A stretch of 64,000 nt of DNA from Ruminococcus flavefaciens (GTDB taxonomy: Bacteria; Bacillota; Clostridia; Oscillospirales; Ruminococcaceae), in NCBI GenBank assembly GCA_023663905.1, contig JAMPGO010000004.1, positions 1 to 64,000 on the forward strand, given 5' to 3'. The notes beneath the pieces are model-generated. The model was not told the origin of the DNA and ran no database searches. It saw only the letters and a list, made by a program, of their open reading frames with translations. The translations under genes and the position numbers were made by a program. Below, in pieces: positions 31,722 to 40,837 of the stretch; position 1 is the stretch's first letter, and every line of letters begins with the position of its first letter.

Positions 31722-33023
31722 ATGAATATGACCAAAAAATTCAACGGCAAAAAATTGCTTGTACTGGGTAGCAATGTTGGTGCTACAGACATCGTTCAGT
31801 ACGCTCGTGAAAATGGAGCTTATGTAATAGTTGCGGATTACTTCCCGCCCGAGAAGTCGCCTGCCAAGCGTATCGCTGACGAGGGACTTCTTATCAGCAC
31901 TGCGGAAGTTGACGAGCTTGAGCGCATTGTCCGTGAAAGAAATATTGACGGAATCCTTGCCGGTATCAGCGAATTTAATCTGTTGAACGCAGAGAAAATT
32001 TCTGCGAGAGTTGGTCTGCCTTTTTATTTCACCCGTGAACAGTGGGATATGATAGAAAATAAGGGCAATTTCCGTTCAGTCTGTGAGAAATACGGTGTTC
32101 CCTGCCCGAAAACTTACTTTGTCGGCAGTGAAATTCCCGACGAGCTGTGGGATGAGCTGACATACCCTGTTATGATAAAGCCTGTGGATTCAAGTTCCTC
32201 AAAGGGTGTGTACCGTTGTGAAAACAAGGACGAGGTTCTTGCACGCTACGACGACGCAATTTCCAACTCGGAGTGCAGAAATATCATCATCGAAAAATGC
32301 GTGGTCGGCGATGAATTTTCCGCTCATTATACAATTGCAAACGGCGTTGTATCGCTTGCCAGCGTTGATAACCGCTATCCGATAAAGGTTCACGAGGAGG
32401 ACCAGACTTCCATTCCTGTTGCAAGAATATATCCCTGCATTTATTTTGACGAATATATGGAAAAAGTCCACCCTTCTATGCTTCGTCTTTGCGAGGGACT
32501 GGGTATACAGGACGGTATTCTTTTTATACAGGGCTTGTATGATTCGGCAACCAAGGAATTTAATGTGTTTGAAGCAGGACTCCGAAGTGCAGGAGAAGCG
32601 CCGTACAGATTTATTAAAAAAATCAACAATGTCAATGCTATGCACGTTCTTGTTGACCACGCACTCAGTGTGCCTTCCGATTTTGAATCCGAGAAAGAGG
32701 ATGCTACAATGAAGGGCAAGTGCTGTGGAATTGTTTCATTTGTTACAAAGGGCGGTATTGTCGGAAAAATTGAGGGTCTGGAGGAAGCTACATCAGAACT
32801 TCCGAGCGTTGTGGAATACGAATGCCGTTATCCTGTCGGCTCTGAAACTCCGAACGGCAGAACGCTCCGTCAGCTTATGATTCGCTTTGTTATGATTTGC
32901 GAAAGCCGTGAGCAGATGGCAAAGGACATTGAGTATCTCAATTCCCATATTACCGTTCTGAACGACAAGGGCGAGGATATGGTTCTTAAAATGAATCCTT
33001 CGAGAGTTTTCGGCACAGAATAA
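31722..33023 (+). CDS. ATP-grasp ligase in polysaccharide locus (first of two)
   Basis: 433 residues. The N-terminal pre-ATP-grasp Rossmann-like part starts K-K-L-L-V-L-G-S-N-V-G-A; the ATP-grasp core follows with P-V-M-I-K-P (ATP-binding Lys), S-S-S-K-G-V near 155-165, and later metal-site acidic residues. The family resembles PurK, BioC-like biotin carboxylases and carbamoyl-phosphate synthase-like proteins, which join a carboxylate to an amine through an acyl phosphate. In a sugar locus with an amino sugar, amide formation to an amino acid is plausible. Not assigned further. Start: ATG 31722 or 31728; both share the AAAGGA site. Confidence 0.82.
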   Translation: MNMTKKFNGKKLLVLGSNVGATDIVQYARENGAYVIVADYFPPEKSPAKRIADEGLLISTAEVDELERIVRERNIDGILAGISEFNLLNAEKISARVGLPFYFTREQWDMIENKGNFRSVCEKYGVPCPKTYFVGSEIPDELWDELTYPVMIKPVDSSSSKGVYRCENKDEVLARYDDAISNSECRNIIIEKCVVGDEFSAHYTIANGVVSLASVDNRYPIKVHEEDQTSIPVARIYPCIYFDEYMEKVHPSMLRLCEGLGIQDGILFIQGLYDSATKEFNVFEAGLRSAGEAPYRFIKKINNVNAMHVLVDHALSVPSDFESEKEDATMKGKCCGIVSFVTKGGIVGKIEGLEEATSELPSVVEYECRYPVGSETPNGRTLRQLMIRFVMICESREQMAKDIEYLNSHITVLNDKGEDMVLKMNPSRVFGTE

Positions 33024-33037
33024 TTATGGAGAGAGAT

Positions 33038-33925
33038 ATGAAAAAAATTGCAATTACAGGTGCAGGCGGATTTCTCGGAACTGCACTTATGAATAGACTT
33101 GTAGTTAGAACAGATGTTCTTGTTTATGCTTTTTCGTTCGATTTTGAAAGAAGCCGTGAGACTTTTGTCAGGGGCGAAAATATAATCCCTGTTGATAACA
33201 GCGAGGTCGGTTCGTTCGATTTTTCGGACATAGACGTTGTAATTAACTGTGCGTTCCCACGAAATGCGGCGAGCGATATAATTGCCGACGGTCTTGATTT
33301 TATGGCTGAGGTACTGCGAAAATCAGCCGTTTCAGGAGCTGTGATTAACATTTCTTCGCAGTCCGTCTATAATACCCACCGCACCGAGCCTGCAAAGGAG
33401 ACTGACAAGTGCTGTCTTGAAACGAAGTACGCTGTCGGAAAATACGCTTCTGAGCTGATGAACAACACGCTGTGCGGTAATATTCCGCATACAAATATCC
33501 GTATGGCGAGCCTTATAGGACCTAAATTCGACCAGCGTGTTACAAACAAGCTCGTGGAAACAGCTCTTAAAACAGGCAAGCTGACGGTAAACGACGATAA
33601 TCAGTTTTTCGGCTATCTCGATATCGAGGACGCTGTGAGCGGTATTCTCAGTCTGCTGGAAATTCCTGCCGAGAACTGGAAATCGGTTTACAATCTCGGC
33701 GATTCGGCAACCTACTCCCTTAAGATGATTGCGGAGACGATTGCGGAAGTTGTGTACGAAGAATGCGGAAAAACCGTTGAAATCAGCCTGCAACCTGCCG
33801 ACCTCACTCTCAATTCCGCACTTGACGGCAGTCTGCTTGAAGCCGATACAGGATTCAGACCGTCTGTTGCTTTTAAGCAGAGCATACAGCGCATAGTGTA
33901 TGAAAAACTTCAGAAAAACTGTTAA
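33038..33925 (+). CDS. NAD-dependent epimerase/dehydratase (extended SDR)
   Basis: 295 residues from ATG 33038, chosen because GGAG lies 6 nt upstream; an earlier ATG (33026) overlaps that site. NAD(P) site I-A-I-T-G-A-G-G-F-L-G at the N-terminus. The catalytic Ser is in INISSQSVY; the Tyr of Y-x-x-x-K is seen in K-Y-A-V-G-K-Y, where the pair is Tyr-Ala-Val-Gly-Lys. It would modify a nucleotide sugar in the locus: epimerization or 4-keto reduction. The substrate is not visible. Confidence 0.82.
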   Translation: MKKIAITGAGGFLGTALMNRLVVRTDVLVYAFSFDFERSRETFVRGENIIPVDNSEVGSFDFSDIDVVINCAFPRNAASDIIADGLDFMAEVLRKSAVSGAVINISSQSVYNTHRTEPAKETDKCCLETKYAVGKYASELMNNTLCGNIPHTNIRMASLIGPKFDQRVTNKLVETALKTGKLTVNDDNQFFGYLDIEDAVSGILSLLEIPAENWKSVYNLGDSATYSLKMIAETIAEVVYEECGKTVEISLQPADLTLNSALDGSLLEADTGFRPSVAFKQSIQRIVYEKLQKNC

Positions 33926-33957
33926 ATGCCATTCCGTTATGTCTGAGGAGGTGCTTT

Positions 33958-35232
33958 ATGCAGGCTTTAATTGAACGTCTGACCAACAAGCCGAAGGGAT
34001 TCCGTCTCAACACGTTTCTTAACATTGCGTGCGTACTTTGGGTTAGCAATACGGCTGTAAGAATGATGATTGCAAAGGTACTGTCTTTCGGCGGTTTACA
34101 GCAATATGCGGAATATGTACTGACAGCGCTGATATATATTCCGCTGATATTGTACGTTTTCATTTCGCATAAATTAATCGGCAGGCGGTTTATATGCTTT
34201 CTGTCAGCCTGCGCCCTGTTTTTCGGTATCACGTATTTTTTCCACCCCGAGTACAAGCACTGGTTTACCCGAGATTCATTCGGAATATGGGATACAATTT
34301 TTCGTCCAGATAAAGGAGCAATCTGGGCTTTTTTGATGATTGAAATTGTCGCCGACGAAAAAGAGCTTTGGAAAAACTTCAAGGTATCAGCAGGAATCAC
34401 ATTCTTCTACAACCTATATATGTGGGTCAAGGCGAAAAGGGTCGGCTACTGGATATACGTCGGGGCGTCGGGACTGGAGGAGAAGCGACAGTATTCCCTT
34501 GATTTCGGCTACAGTATGATGTTTGTCCTGCTTGTCGCCGTGTTCTGCTATATGTTTGAGCGGAAACGCTGGCAGCTGCTTTTCACGATACTTGTGTTCC
34601 TGCTTATCCTCGATTCAAGTTCCCGTGGAGCTTTTGCGGTCGTTCTTGTTGCGGCGGCACTTGTGTTAATCGACAGCAGGTGGAAAATGTCTAAAAAAGT
34701 CAGAAACGTTACCGTAATCGCTATAGCAGGTGGATTGGTGCTTCTGCTGTGGAAACATCTCCTGCGGTTGTTGATTAGCGTTATGAAGAAGTTCTCAATC
34801 AATTCAAGAACGCTGACAATGCTTGTCAACGGCGAAATGACTGACGATAACGGACGAGATATTATTCACAAGATTATTCTGAAAAGGATATGGCAGAAGC
34901 CGTTGACAGGTTACGGCGCATACGGCGACCGCCAGTTTATCGGTCCGAGATTCAACTGGGGATATTCGCACAGCATATTATACGAAATGTGGGCGGATTT
35001 CGGCGTAATTCTTGGTACGCTGTTTCTTGGTCTGCTGGTATTTCTTGCAATAAGGACGGTTCTGACTGAAAAAAACCGCACGAAAAATGCCATTTTCATA
35101 ATCGTTCTGGCACTCGGCTCACGACTGGCTTTTTCAAATACTTTCTGGGGCGACCCGTATTTTTGGATGATGGTAGCCCTTATAATTAAATGGCCTGTAA
35201 AATCACGCATTAAATTTCAGTATGAGATTTAA
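33958..35232 (+). CDS. Wzy-like O-antigen/polysaccharide polymerase or ligase
   Basis: 424 residues, very hydrophobic, about ten membrane helices, with a large outside loop before the last helices containing G-Y-G-A-Y-G-D and H-S-I-L-Y-E-M-W-A-D-F-G. That H-S/N-x-x-L-x-x-x-x-x-x-x-G signature and the Arg-rich S-S-S-R-G-A segment are typical of the Wzy_C / O-antigen ligase superfamily. With a Wzx flippase three genes on, polymerase is the best call. Start ATG with GGAGGTG site. Placement 32 nt after the SDR gene. Confidence 0.82.
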   Translation: MQALIERLTNKPKGFRLNTFLNIACVLWVSNTAVRMMIAKVLSFGGLQQYAEYVLTALIYIPLILYVFISHKLIGRRFICFLSACALFFGITYFFHPEYKHWFTRDSFGIWDTIFRPDKGAIWAFLMIEIVADEKELWKNFKVSAGITFFYNLYMWVKAKRVGYWIYVGASGLEEKRQYSLDFGYSMMFVLLVAVFCYMFERKRWQLLFTILVFLLILDSSSRGAFAVVLVAAALVLIDSRWKMSKKVRNVTVIAIAGGLVLLLWKHLLRLLISVMKKFSINSRTLTMLVNGEMTDDNGRDIIHKIILKRIWQKPLTGYGAYGDRQFIGPRFNWGYSHSILYEMWADFGVILGTLFLGLLVFLAIRTVLTEKNRTKNAIFIIVLALGSRLAFSNTFWGDPYFWMMVALIIKWPVKSRIKFQYEI

Positions 35233-35256
35233 AATGACATAAGAGGAGGAAGTGTA

Positions 35257-36354
35257 TTGTTTCTTCATATTCTTGGTGCAGAATCAATGTTTACAAAAGG
35301 TTTTTTCAGAATGCTCAGCAACGATTTTAATCCGTCGGAGCATACCTTTGTCGGACGTTACCCTGACGAGGCAAAATACGCTGAAATAGATCAATGTAAA
35401 ATAGTCCAGTCAAGGTCGCCCGCAATGTTTTTCAGCCTTTACAAAGCCGACCATATCATTGTTCACGGACTTTTCAATAAGGCGGTAATTCTTGCCCTGT
35501 TTCTCCAGCCGTGGCTTGTTAAAAAATGTAACTGGGTTGTGTTCGGAGCTGATATTTATTCGCACAAAAAAGCCAATCCGAGCTTTACGGACAGGCTTTT
35601 TGAAAAGATGAAGATGAAAATCGCACCGAAATTCCCATATATATCTACTTTTTCCGACGGCGACTGGGCATTGGTTCAGGAATGGTATGGTGCAAAGGGC
35701 AAGAATCTCAAGGTATCGTATCCGCTTGCAGGCTGTAACAAGGAGCTTGTTAACGAGCTTCAGAGTGTGCAGAAATCGGACGATTCAATCCACATAGTCA
35801 TCGGAAACAGTGCGACTGCCACAAATCAGCACATTGAAGCTCTGGACTGGCTTGCACGCTTTAAGGACGAGAATATCAGAATACATCTTCCGCTGAATTA
35901 CGGTCTCGGCGATTACAAAGCCTATGCCAAAAAAGTAACCGACTATGCGGTGAAGATTTTCGGCGAGGAAAAAGTTGTACCGCTGACGGAAAAGCTGTCG
36001 GGCGAGGAGTATCTCAGATACCTGAACTGTATGGACGTGGGCTTGTTCAACAACAACAGACAGCAGGCAATGGGCAATATTACACAGGCTGTACTTTGCG
36101 GTGCGAAAGTCTATATCCGCAAGGATACGAATATGTGGGAGCATTACCGCAAGCTTGGCTGTAATCTCTATGATATTGAGGAAATCAGGCAGATGAAGTC
36201 TGTTGACGAGCTGGTTGAAGAGAATCCCGAGCAGAAAAAATCCAACCGTCTGGCGATGTCTGCCCGTCAGGATATGGGGCTTAAAATCAGCATATGGAAG
36301 AATATTTTCGATACGATGTCGGGCAAATCTCAGGAAAGGGCGGATAAAGGATGA
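35257..36354 (+). CDS. WecF-like (GT56) 4-amino-4-deoxysugar transferase
   Basis: 365 residues, soluble. It resembles the Fuc4NAc transferase family: N-terminal L-H-I-L-G, the central I-G-N-S-A-T-A-x-N-x-H-I-E-A-L block, L-P-L-N-Y-G, and R-Q-Q-A-M-G-N near 275. WecF uses dTDP-4-acetamido-4,6-dideoxygalactose in the enterobacterial common antigen pathway, a good match to the predicted dTDP-4-amino sugar of the operon. The start is TTG at 35257 with AGGAGGA 6 nt upstream. The next gene overlaps by 4 nt. It is the only recognisable glycosyltransferase beside the initiating enzyme, so the repeat unit may be short. Confidence 0.82.
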   Translation: MFLHILGAESMFTKGFFRMLSNDFNPSEHTFVGRYPDEAKYAEIDQCKIVQSRSPAMFFSLYKADHIIVHGLFNKAVILALFLQPWLVKKCNWVVFGADIYSHKKANPSFTDRLFEKMKMKIAPKFPYISTFSDGDWALVQEWYGAKGKNLKVSYPLAGCNKELVNELQSVQKSDDSIHIVIGNSATATNQHIEALDWLARFKDENIRIHLPLNYGLGDYKAYAKKVTDYAVKIFGEEKVVPLTEKLSGEEYLRYLNCMDVGLFNNNRQQAMGNITQAVLCGAKVYIRKDTNMWEHYRKLGCNLYDIEEIRQMKSVDELVEENPEQKKSNRLAMSARQDMGLKISIWKNIFDTMSGKSQERADKG

Positions 36355-37766
36355 ATAATACTTCACGTGAAAAGAATTTCGCAAAAAGCACGTTTATACT
36401 TGCGTTCGGTACTTTTCTTCCCAAATTTGCCTCGTTCATAACCCTGCCAATCTACACGGGTTATCTTACCAAAGAGGAGTACGGCACTTACGACCTCATC
36501 ACGATTCTCTGCACGCTTCTTCTGCCGATTGCAACGTTGCAGATACAAAGTGCGGTGTTCCGATTCCTGATTGACAACAGGGACAAGAATGAGGAAAAAA
36601 AGGCGATAATCACGACTTTATTTGCGTTCGTCGTACCTGTATCGGTGGTTGTGCTGACGGTTCTGTTCTTTGTGCTATACAAGCTGGATATTCTGCTTAG
36701 ATTATTGATTGTTGTATACTATTTTGCGGACATTCTGCTTGTGGTAACACGTCAGGTGGCAAGGGGTATGTCCAAAAATCATATGTACTCGGTCAGTGCG
36801 GTTATCAACTCGTTCCTGAATATGGGACTTGTCGTGCTGTTCCTTATGGGATTCAAAAGCGGACTCAACGGACTTGTTGCGAGCCTTACGATTGCAACGA
36901 CAGTATCGTTCCTGTATATATTCATCGCCCTTAAAACGTGGCGATATATCGATGTAAAAACGCTCAACAAACAGCTTTTCAAGGAAATTATCAGCTATGC
37001 GTGGCCTATGGTTCCCAACTCGATTTCGCTGTGGATAATGCGACTTTCCGACCGCCTTATTATCTCCGCCGTTATGGGTACGGCTGCGAATGCGGTGTAT
37101 GCGGTTGCAAACAAGATACCCACACTGCTACAGCTTGCGCAGAATACGTTTTCAATGGCTTGGCAGGAATCCGCATCGCTCACGGTCAAGGACAGCGACG
37201 CAGAGAAATACTATTCCGATATGTTCAAAACGCTGTACAGGGTTATGGCTGGATTTACTGCGCTTCTTCTGGGATTTCAGCCGATTATATTCAAAATTTT
37301 AATCAAAGGCGAATACGAAGAGTCCTATATTCACATATCGATACTCACTATGGGACTGTTTTTCTCCAATATAGCGACATATCTCGGCGGAATCTATGTG
37401 GCGAATATGCGCACCAAGAGTATCGGAGTTACGACAGTTATCGCCGCTGTGCTGAATTTCCTGATAAATATTGTATTCATTAACTTCATCGGGATTTTTG
37501 CGGCTTCACTGTCTACGGCAATAAGCTATTTTTTCCTTATGATGTACAGACTGATTGATATTCAGAAGTTCCAGAAAATCAAGTATCCATTGAAGGAAAT
37601 GGTGATTGTAACCTTAATTCTCATTGCTATGTGCGTGGCGTGTACGTTCAGAAATATGCCTGTTTATATTATAAATCTTGTTGTGGGAAGCGTGATATTC
37701 GGCATACTTAACAAAAATCTCGCTGTCAGCACTGTTAAAGCTGTTAAAAATAAAATAATAAAATAG
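36351..37766 (+). CDS. Wzx-type flippase (MOP superfamily)
   Basis: 471 residues, 12-14 hydrophobic helices, no signal peptide. The N-terminal T-F-I-L-A-F-G-T-F-L-P-K and Y-T-G-Y-L-T-K-E-E-Y-G-T-Y-D are characteristic of polysaccharide_synt/MVIN-like exporters. It moves undecaprenyl-linked repeat units to the outer face for the Wzy-like enzyme. Coupled to the WecF-like gene by ATGA overlap. Confidence 0.93.
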   Translation: MNNTSREKNFAKSTFILAFGTFLPKFASFITLPIYTGYLTKEEYGTYDLITILCTLLLPIATLQIQSAVFRFLIDNRDKNEEKKAIITTLFAFVVPVSVVVLTVLFFVLYKLDILLRLLIVVYYFADILLVVTRQVARGMSKNHMYSVSAVINSFLNMGLVVLFLMGFKSGLNGLVASLTIATTVSFLYIFIALKTWRYIDVKTLNKQLFKEIISYAWPMVPNSISLWIMRLSDRLIISAVMGTAANAVYAVANKIPTLLQLAQNTFSMAWQESASLTVKDSDAEKYYSDMFKTLYRVMAGFTALLLGFQPIIFKILIKGEYEESYIHISILTMGLFFSNIATYLGGIYVANMRTKSIGVTTVIAAVLNFLINIVFINFIGIFAASLSTAISYFFLMMYRLIDIQKFQKIKYPLKEMVIVTLILIAMCVACTFRNMPVYIINLVVGSVIFGILNKNLAVSTVKAVKNKIIK

Positions 37767-37788
37767 ACAGAAAGGAAGAGTCAGAAAA

Positions 37789-38745
37789 GTGAAACAATTT
37801 ACACCTATCGTTTCTCTCGGCGATATTGACGGAAATCATATCAGTATCAAGCGTGATGACCTGCTGCCGTTCTCGTTCGGAGGCAATAAAGTCAGGATTG
37901 CGCAGGAATATTTTACTGATATGGAGCAGAAGGGCTGTGATTACCTTATCGGTTACGGCAATGCGAGGTCGAATCTCTGCCGTGTTCTTGCGAATATGAG
38001 TGCTTCAAGGAATATTCCCTGTACGATTATTTCGCCCAACGACGACGACGGAACACGAGTATTCACGATGAACAGCAAGATGGTTGAAATCTGCGGTGCG
38101 GAAATCGTTACCTGTCAGAAGGACTGCGTTGCCGAGACTGTGCAGGACGTGATAGACAGGTGCAGAGAAAACGGCTATAATCCGTACTATATCTACGGCG
38201 ACAAGTACGGCAAGGGCAATGAAGCTGTGCCTGTGCGTGCCTATGCAAAGGTGTTCCACGAGATACTTGAGCAGTCGGAAAAGCCCTATGATACGATTTT
38301 TCTGCCGACCGGTACGGGAATGACTCATTCAGGACTGCTTGCGGGAGCTGTTGAGGCGAATGTGAAGCAGGAGATTGTGGGCATATCCGTTGCACGCAGT
38401 GCCGAGCAGGAAAAACAGGTTCTTGAAAATTATCTCAGTGCGTATCTCGCTGACAAAAACATCGCAGACGAGGTACACAACCCGATTAATATCACTGACA
38501 AATATCTGTTCGGCGGTTATGGCAAGTATAATGCCAAAATCCGTGAGACCATTGAAACGGTTTACAGGAATTACGGTTTTCAGCTCGACCCGACTTATAC
38601 CGCAAAGGGCTTTTATGGTATGCTCCAGTGGCTGAAATCCAACGAAATATCGGGAAAAAATATCCTGTACATCCATACAGGCGGTTCACCGCTTTTCTTC
38701 GATTTTTTGGGTCAGTTTATCATTAAAAGAGGAGATAGTTTATGA
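37789..38745 (+). CDS. PLP enzyme of the ACC deaminase/D-cysteine desulfhydrase family
   Basis: 318 residues, fold type II PLP enzyme. The PLP lysine is Lys34 in SFGGNKVR. Y-G-N-A-R-S-N-L follows as the substrate-carboxylate loop, and L-P-T-G-T-G-M-T-H-S-G as the phosphate-binding loop. Known members act on ACC, D-cysteine or 2,3-diaminopropionate-like amino acids. Translation begins at GTG with an AAAGGAAG site. It lies between wzx and the second ATP-grasp gene, overlapping the latter by 4 nt, so a joint role in making and attaching an unusual amino acid to the glycan is conceivable. Exact reaction not assigned. Confidence 0.85.
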   Translation: MKQFTPIVSLGDIDGNHISIKRDDLLPFSFGGNKVRIAQEYFTDMEQKGCDYLIGYGNARSNLCRVLANMSASRNIPCTIISPNDDDGTRVFTMNSKMVEICGAEIVTCQKDCVAETVQDVIDRCRENGYNPYYIYGDKYGKGNEAVPVRAYAKVFHEILEQSEKPYDTIFLPTGTGMTHSGLLAGAVEANVKQEIVGISVARSAEQEKQVLENYLSAYLADKNIADEVHNPINITDKYLFGGYGKYNAKIRETIETVYRNYGFQLDPTYTAKGFYGMLQWLKSNEISGKNILYIHTGGSPLFFDFLGQFIIKRGDSL

Positions 38746-39767
38746 AAAAAATGTTGAATTTGCTTTTTACATCGGTCGGACGACGCAGTTATTTGGTTGA
38801 ATTTTTTAAGGAAGCTCTCGGCGAAAATGGTTCTGTTTACGTCGCAAACAGCTCCAGCAATTCGCCCGCATTCAAAGTTGCGGATTATTCCGTTGTAACG
38901 CCGTTGATTTACGATGAAAATTATATTCCTTTTCTGTGCGATTACTGCTCGGAGAATCACATTGACGCAATAATTTCGCTGTTTGATGTGGATTTGCCTG
39001 TTCTTTCCGCAAACAAGGAGAAGTTTGCGGAAATCGGCACGACTGTTGTTGTATCTGCTCCCGAAGTTGTTGACCGCTGTAATGACAAGTGGAAAACGTT
39101 CCAGTTTTTGTCCGAAAACGGATTCAATGTTCCGCTGACTTTTCTGGAACTTGATAAGGCGCTTGAAGCTGTCCACAGCGGTGAAGTTGAGTTTCCGCTT
39201 TTTGTGAAGCCTCGCTGGGGTATGGGTTCAATCGCCGTGTTTGAAGCTGAAAACGAAGAAGAATTGGTTGTTTTCTACAATAAGGCGAAGCGTAATATTA
39301 TGAACACCTACCTGAAATATGAATCCAATCAGAATGCCGAGCAGTGCGTACTGATTCAGGCGAAGATTAAGGGGCAGGAGTACGGACTTGACATCATCAA
39401 CGACCTTGACGGCAATTATCAGAATACTATCTGCAAGATGAAGTATGCGATGAGGTCGGGCGAGACTGACTGTGCGGTTACTGTTGACGATTCGGGACTC
39501 AAGGAAATCGGCGCAAGGCTCAGCAGTGTTATGAAGCATATCGGCAACCTTGACGTTGACGTTTTCAAGGACGGCGATATGTACTATATACTTGAGATGA
39601 ACGCACGTTTCGGCGGAGGTTATCCGTTCAGCCACGTTGCAGGCGTAAATTTACCGCTGGCTATTGTAAACTGGCTCAGAGGCGAGCAGGTTGCCCCGTC
39701 GCTTCTTAGCGAGACTGTCGGTGTTATGGCGCAGAAAGATATTGATTTGGTAATTCTTGACAACTGA
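38742..39767 (+). CDS. ATP-grasp ligase in polysaccharide locus (second), CarB-like
   Basis: 341 residues. N-terminal L-L-F-T-S-V-G-R-R-S-Y-L, then D-A-I-I-S-L-F-D-V-D in the pre-ATP-grasp domain. ATP-grasp core with F-V-K-P-R-W-G-M-G-S (about 149-158), Q-x-x-I-K-G-Q-E-Y-G-L-D, and metal ligands in L-E-M-N-A-R-F-G-G-G-Y-P. This is the group often labelled carbamoyl-phosphate synthase-like and found in capsule loci. It is the last gene, followed by a terminator. It is different in sequence from the ATP-grasp enzyme at 31722 and so probably has another substrate. Confidence 0.87.
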   Translation: MKKMLNLLFTSVGRRSYLVEFFKEALGENGSVYVANSSSNSPAFKVADYSVVTPLIYDENYIPFLCDYCSENHIDAIISLFDVDLPVLSANKEKFAEIGTTVVVSAPEVVDRCNDKWKTFQFLSENGFNVPLTFLELDKALEAVHSGEVEFPLFVKPRWGMGSIAVFEAENEEELVVFYNKAKRNIMNTYLKYESNQNAEQCVLIQAKIKGQEYGLDIINDLDGNYQNTICKMKYAMRSGETDCAVTVDDSGLKEIGARLSSVMKHIGNLDVDVFKDGDMYYILEMNARFGGGYPFSHVAGVNLPLAIVNWLRGEQVAPSLLSETVGVMAQKDIDLVILDN

Positions 39768-39772
39768 ATTGA

Positions 39773-39806
39773 AAAAAAACTCCTGTGAAAATCACAGGAG
39801 TTTTTA
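39773..39806. terminator. Bidirectional terminator at the end of the polysaccharide operon
   Basis: Stem ACTCCTGTGA (39779-39788) with TCACAGGAGT (39792-39801) and a 3-nt loop, between an A8 and a T5 run. It separates the plus-strand operon from the convergent VanY genes. Confidence 0.92.
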
Positions 39807-39808
39807 AT

Positions 39809-40816
39809 TTACTGGTAAACAGAAGTAATATTGAGGTATTCCTCTAGTGTAAGGGTCGGGTCGCCACAGGCAACGGAAGCGTCGTGAATCTCTTGGGCAA
39901 CATCCTTGCCGACATAGCGGATGTGCCACGGTTCGTACTTATAGCCTGTAATTCCGTCCTTGCCCTTCGGGTAGCGGATAATAAAGCCGTACTCAATGCA
40001 GTGTTCTTCCAGCCATATCGCTTCGGGTGTACCTGCAAAGCTGTCGTCAATGGTATTCACATCGATAGCAAGACCCGACTGGTGTTCGGAATGACCCGGG
40101 CGAGCCGAAAAAGTATCAGCCGTTTCCTGACCGTAAACCGCAACATAGTTGGTATAAATTTCGTTCTGATATTCATAGGAGCGGAATCCCGAAGAAAGAT
40201 AGATGTCAAGTCCGTCGTCAGCAGCCGCACTGGACAGCTGTTCAAATGCGGAGTAGGTGGCATCCGTAAGTCCTCCAGGATTGTAATCGGGCGGAAGTTC
40301 ATACGTTTTGTTGGCGATGAGAATACCGTTGACGTAGGTGATTCCGTCAATCTGCTGAATACCCTCCGCCTTGCTGACAGTAACCTTAACTTCCGCAAAA
40401 ACACCGCTGTCGGCTTCGGAAGCCACTTTTATTATACATACACCCTCGCCGACACCTGTGATATTGCCGATTGTATCGACGGTTGCAACGTTCTCGTCGG
40501 AACTCGTCCACACTTCGGGAATGGTTTCAGCGACTTCTGGATATTTTATCGTCTGCCCTGCAATAACCTCCGCTTCGTTGTAGCTCAAAGTCACACCCGA
40601 GGCGGACGGAATCAGCAAATCTGCGCTGTTATCAGTCGTTTCGGCGGTTGTTTCGGGGATTGTGCTGACATCTGTCTGCGGAGTATCTGAAACAGCGGGA
40701 TTTTCAGGTATAATGACATCATCATCACTGCTGACGGTTTTTCCGCAGGAACTCATAGAAACGGCACAGATTAAAACAGCTGCAAACGCTTTGATTTTTA
40801 CTGATTTTTGGTTCAT
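39809..40816 (-). CDS. VanY-like D,D-carboxypeptidase lipoprotein with Big_2-like domain (downstream paralogue)
   Basis: 335 residues from ATG 40816, chosen because GGAG ends 9 nt upstream; the in-frame ATG at 40825 directly abuts that site. Lipoprotein signal ending M-S-S-Cys, a short Thr/Asp/Pro linker, a bacterial Ig-like (Big_2) domain at about 65-150 with W-T-S-S-D-E-N-V-A-T-V, then the VanY/LAS peptidase: S-G-F-R-S-Y-E-Y-Q, the zinc motif H-S-E-H-Q-S-G-L-A-I-D and the catalytic E-P-W-H-I-R. It trims terminal D-Ala of peptidoglycan outside the membrane. It follows its paralogue after 21 nt. Confidence 0.93.
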   Translation of the reverse strand: MNQKSVKIKAFAAVLICAVSMSSCGKTVSSDDDVIIPENPAVSDTPQTDVSTIPETTAETTDNSADLLIPSASGVTLSYNEAEVIAGQTIKYPEVAETIPEVWTSSDENVATVDTIGNITGVGEGVCIIKVASEADSGVFAEVKVTVSKAEGIQQIDGITYVNGILIANKTYELPPDYNPGGLTDATYSAFEQLSSAAADDGLDIYLSSGFRSYEYQNEIYTNYVAVYGQETADTFSARPGHSEHQSGLAIDVNTIDDSFAGTPEAIWLEEHCIEYGFIIRYPKGKDGITGYKYEPWHIRYVGKDVAQEIHDASVACGDPTLTLEEYLNITSVYQ

Positions 40817-40837
40817 TAACGTCATCTCCGTAATTTA

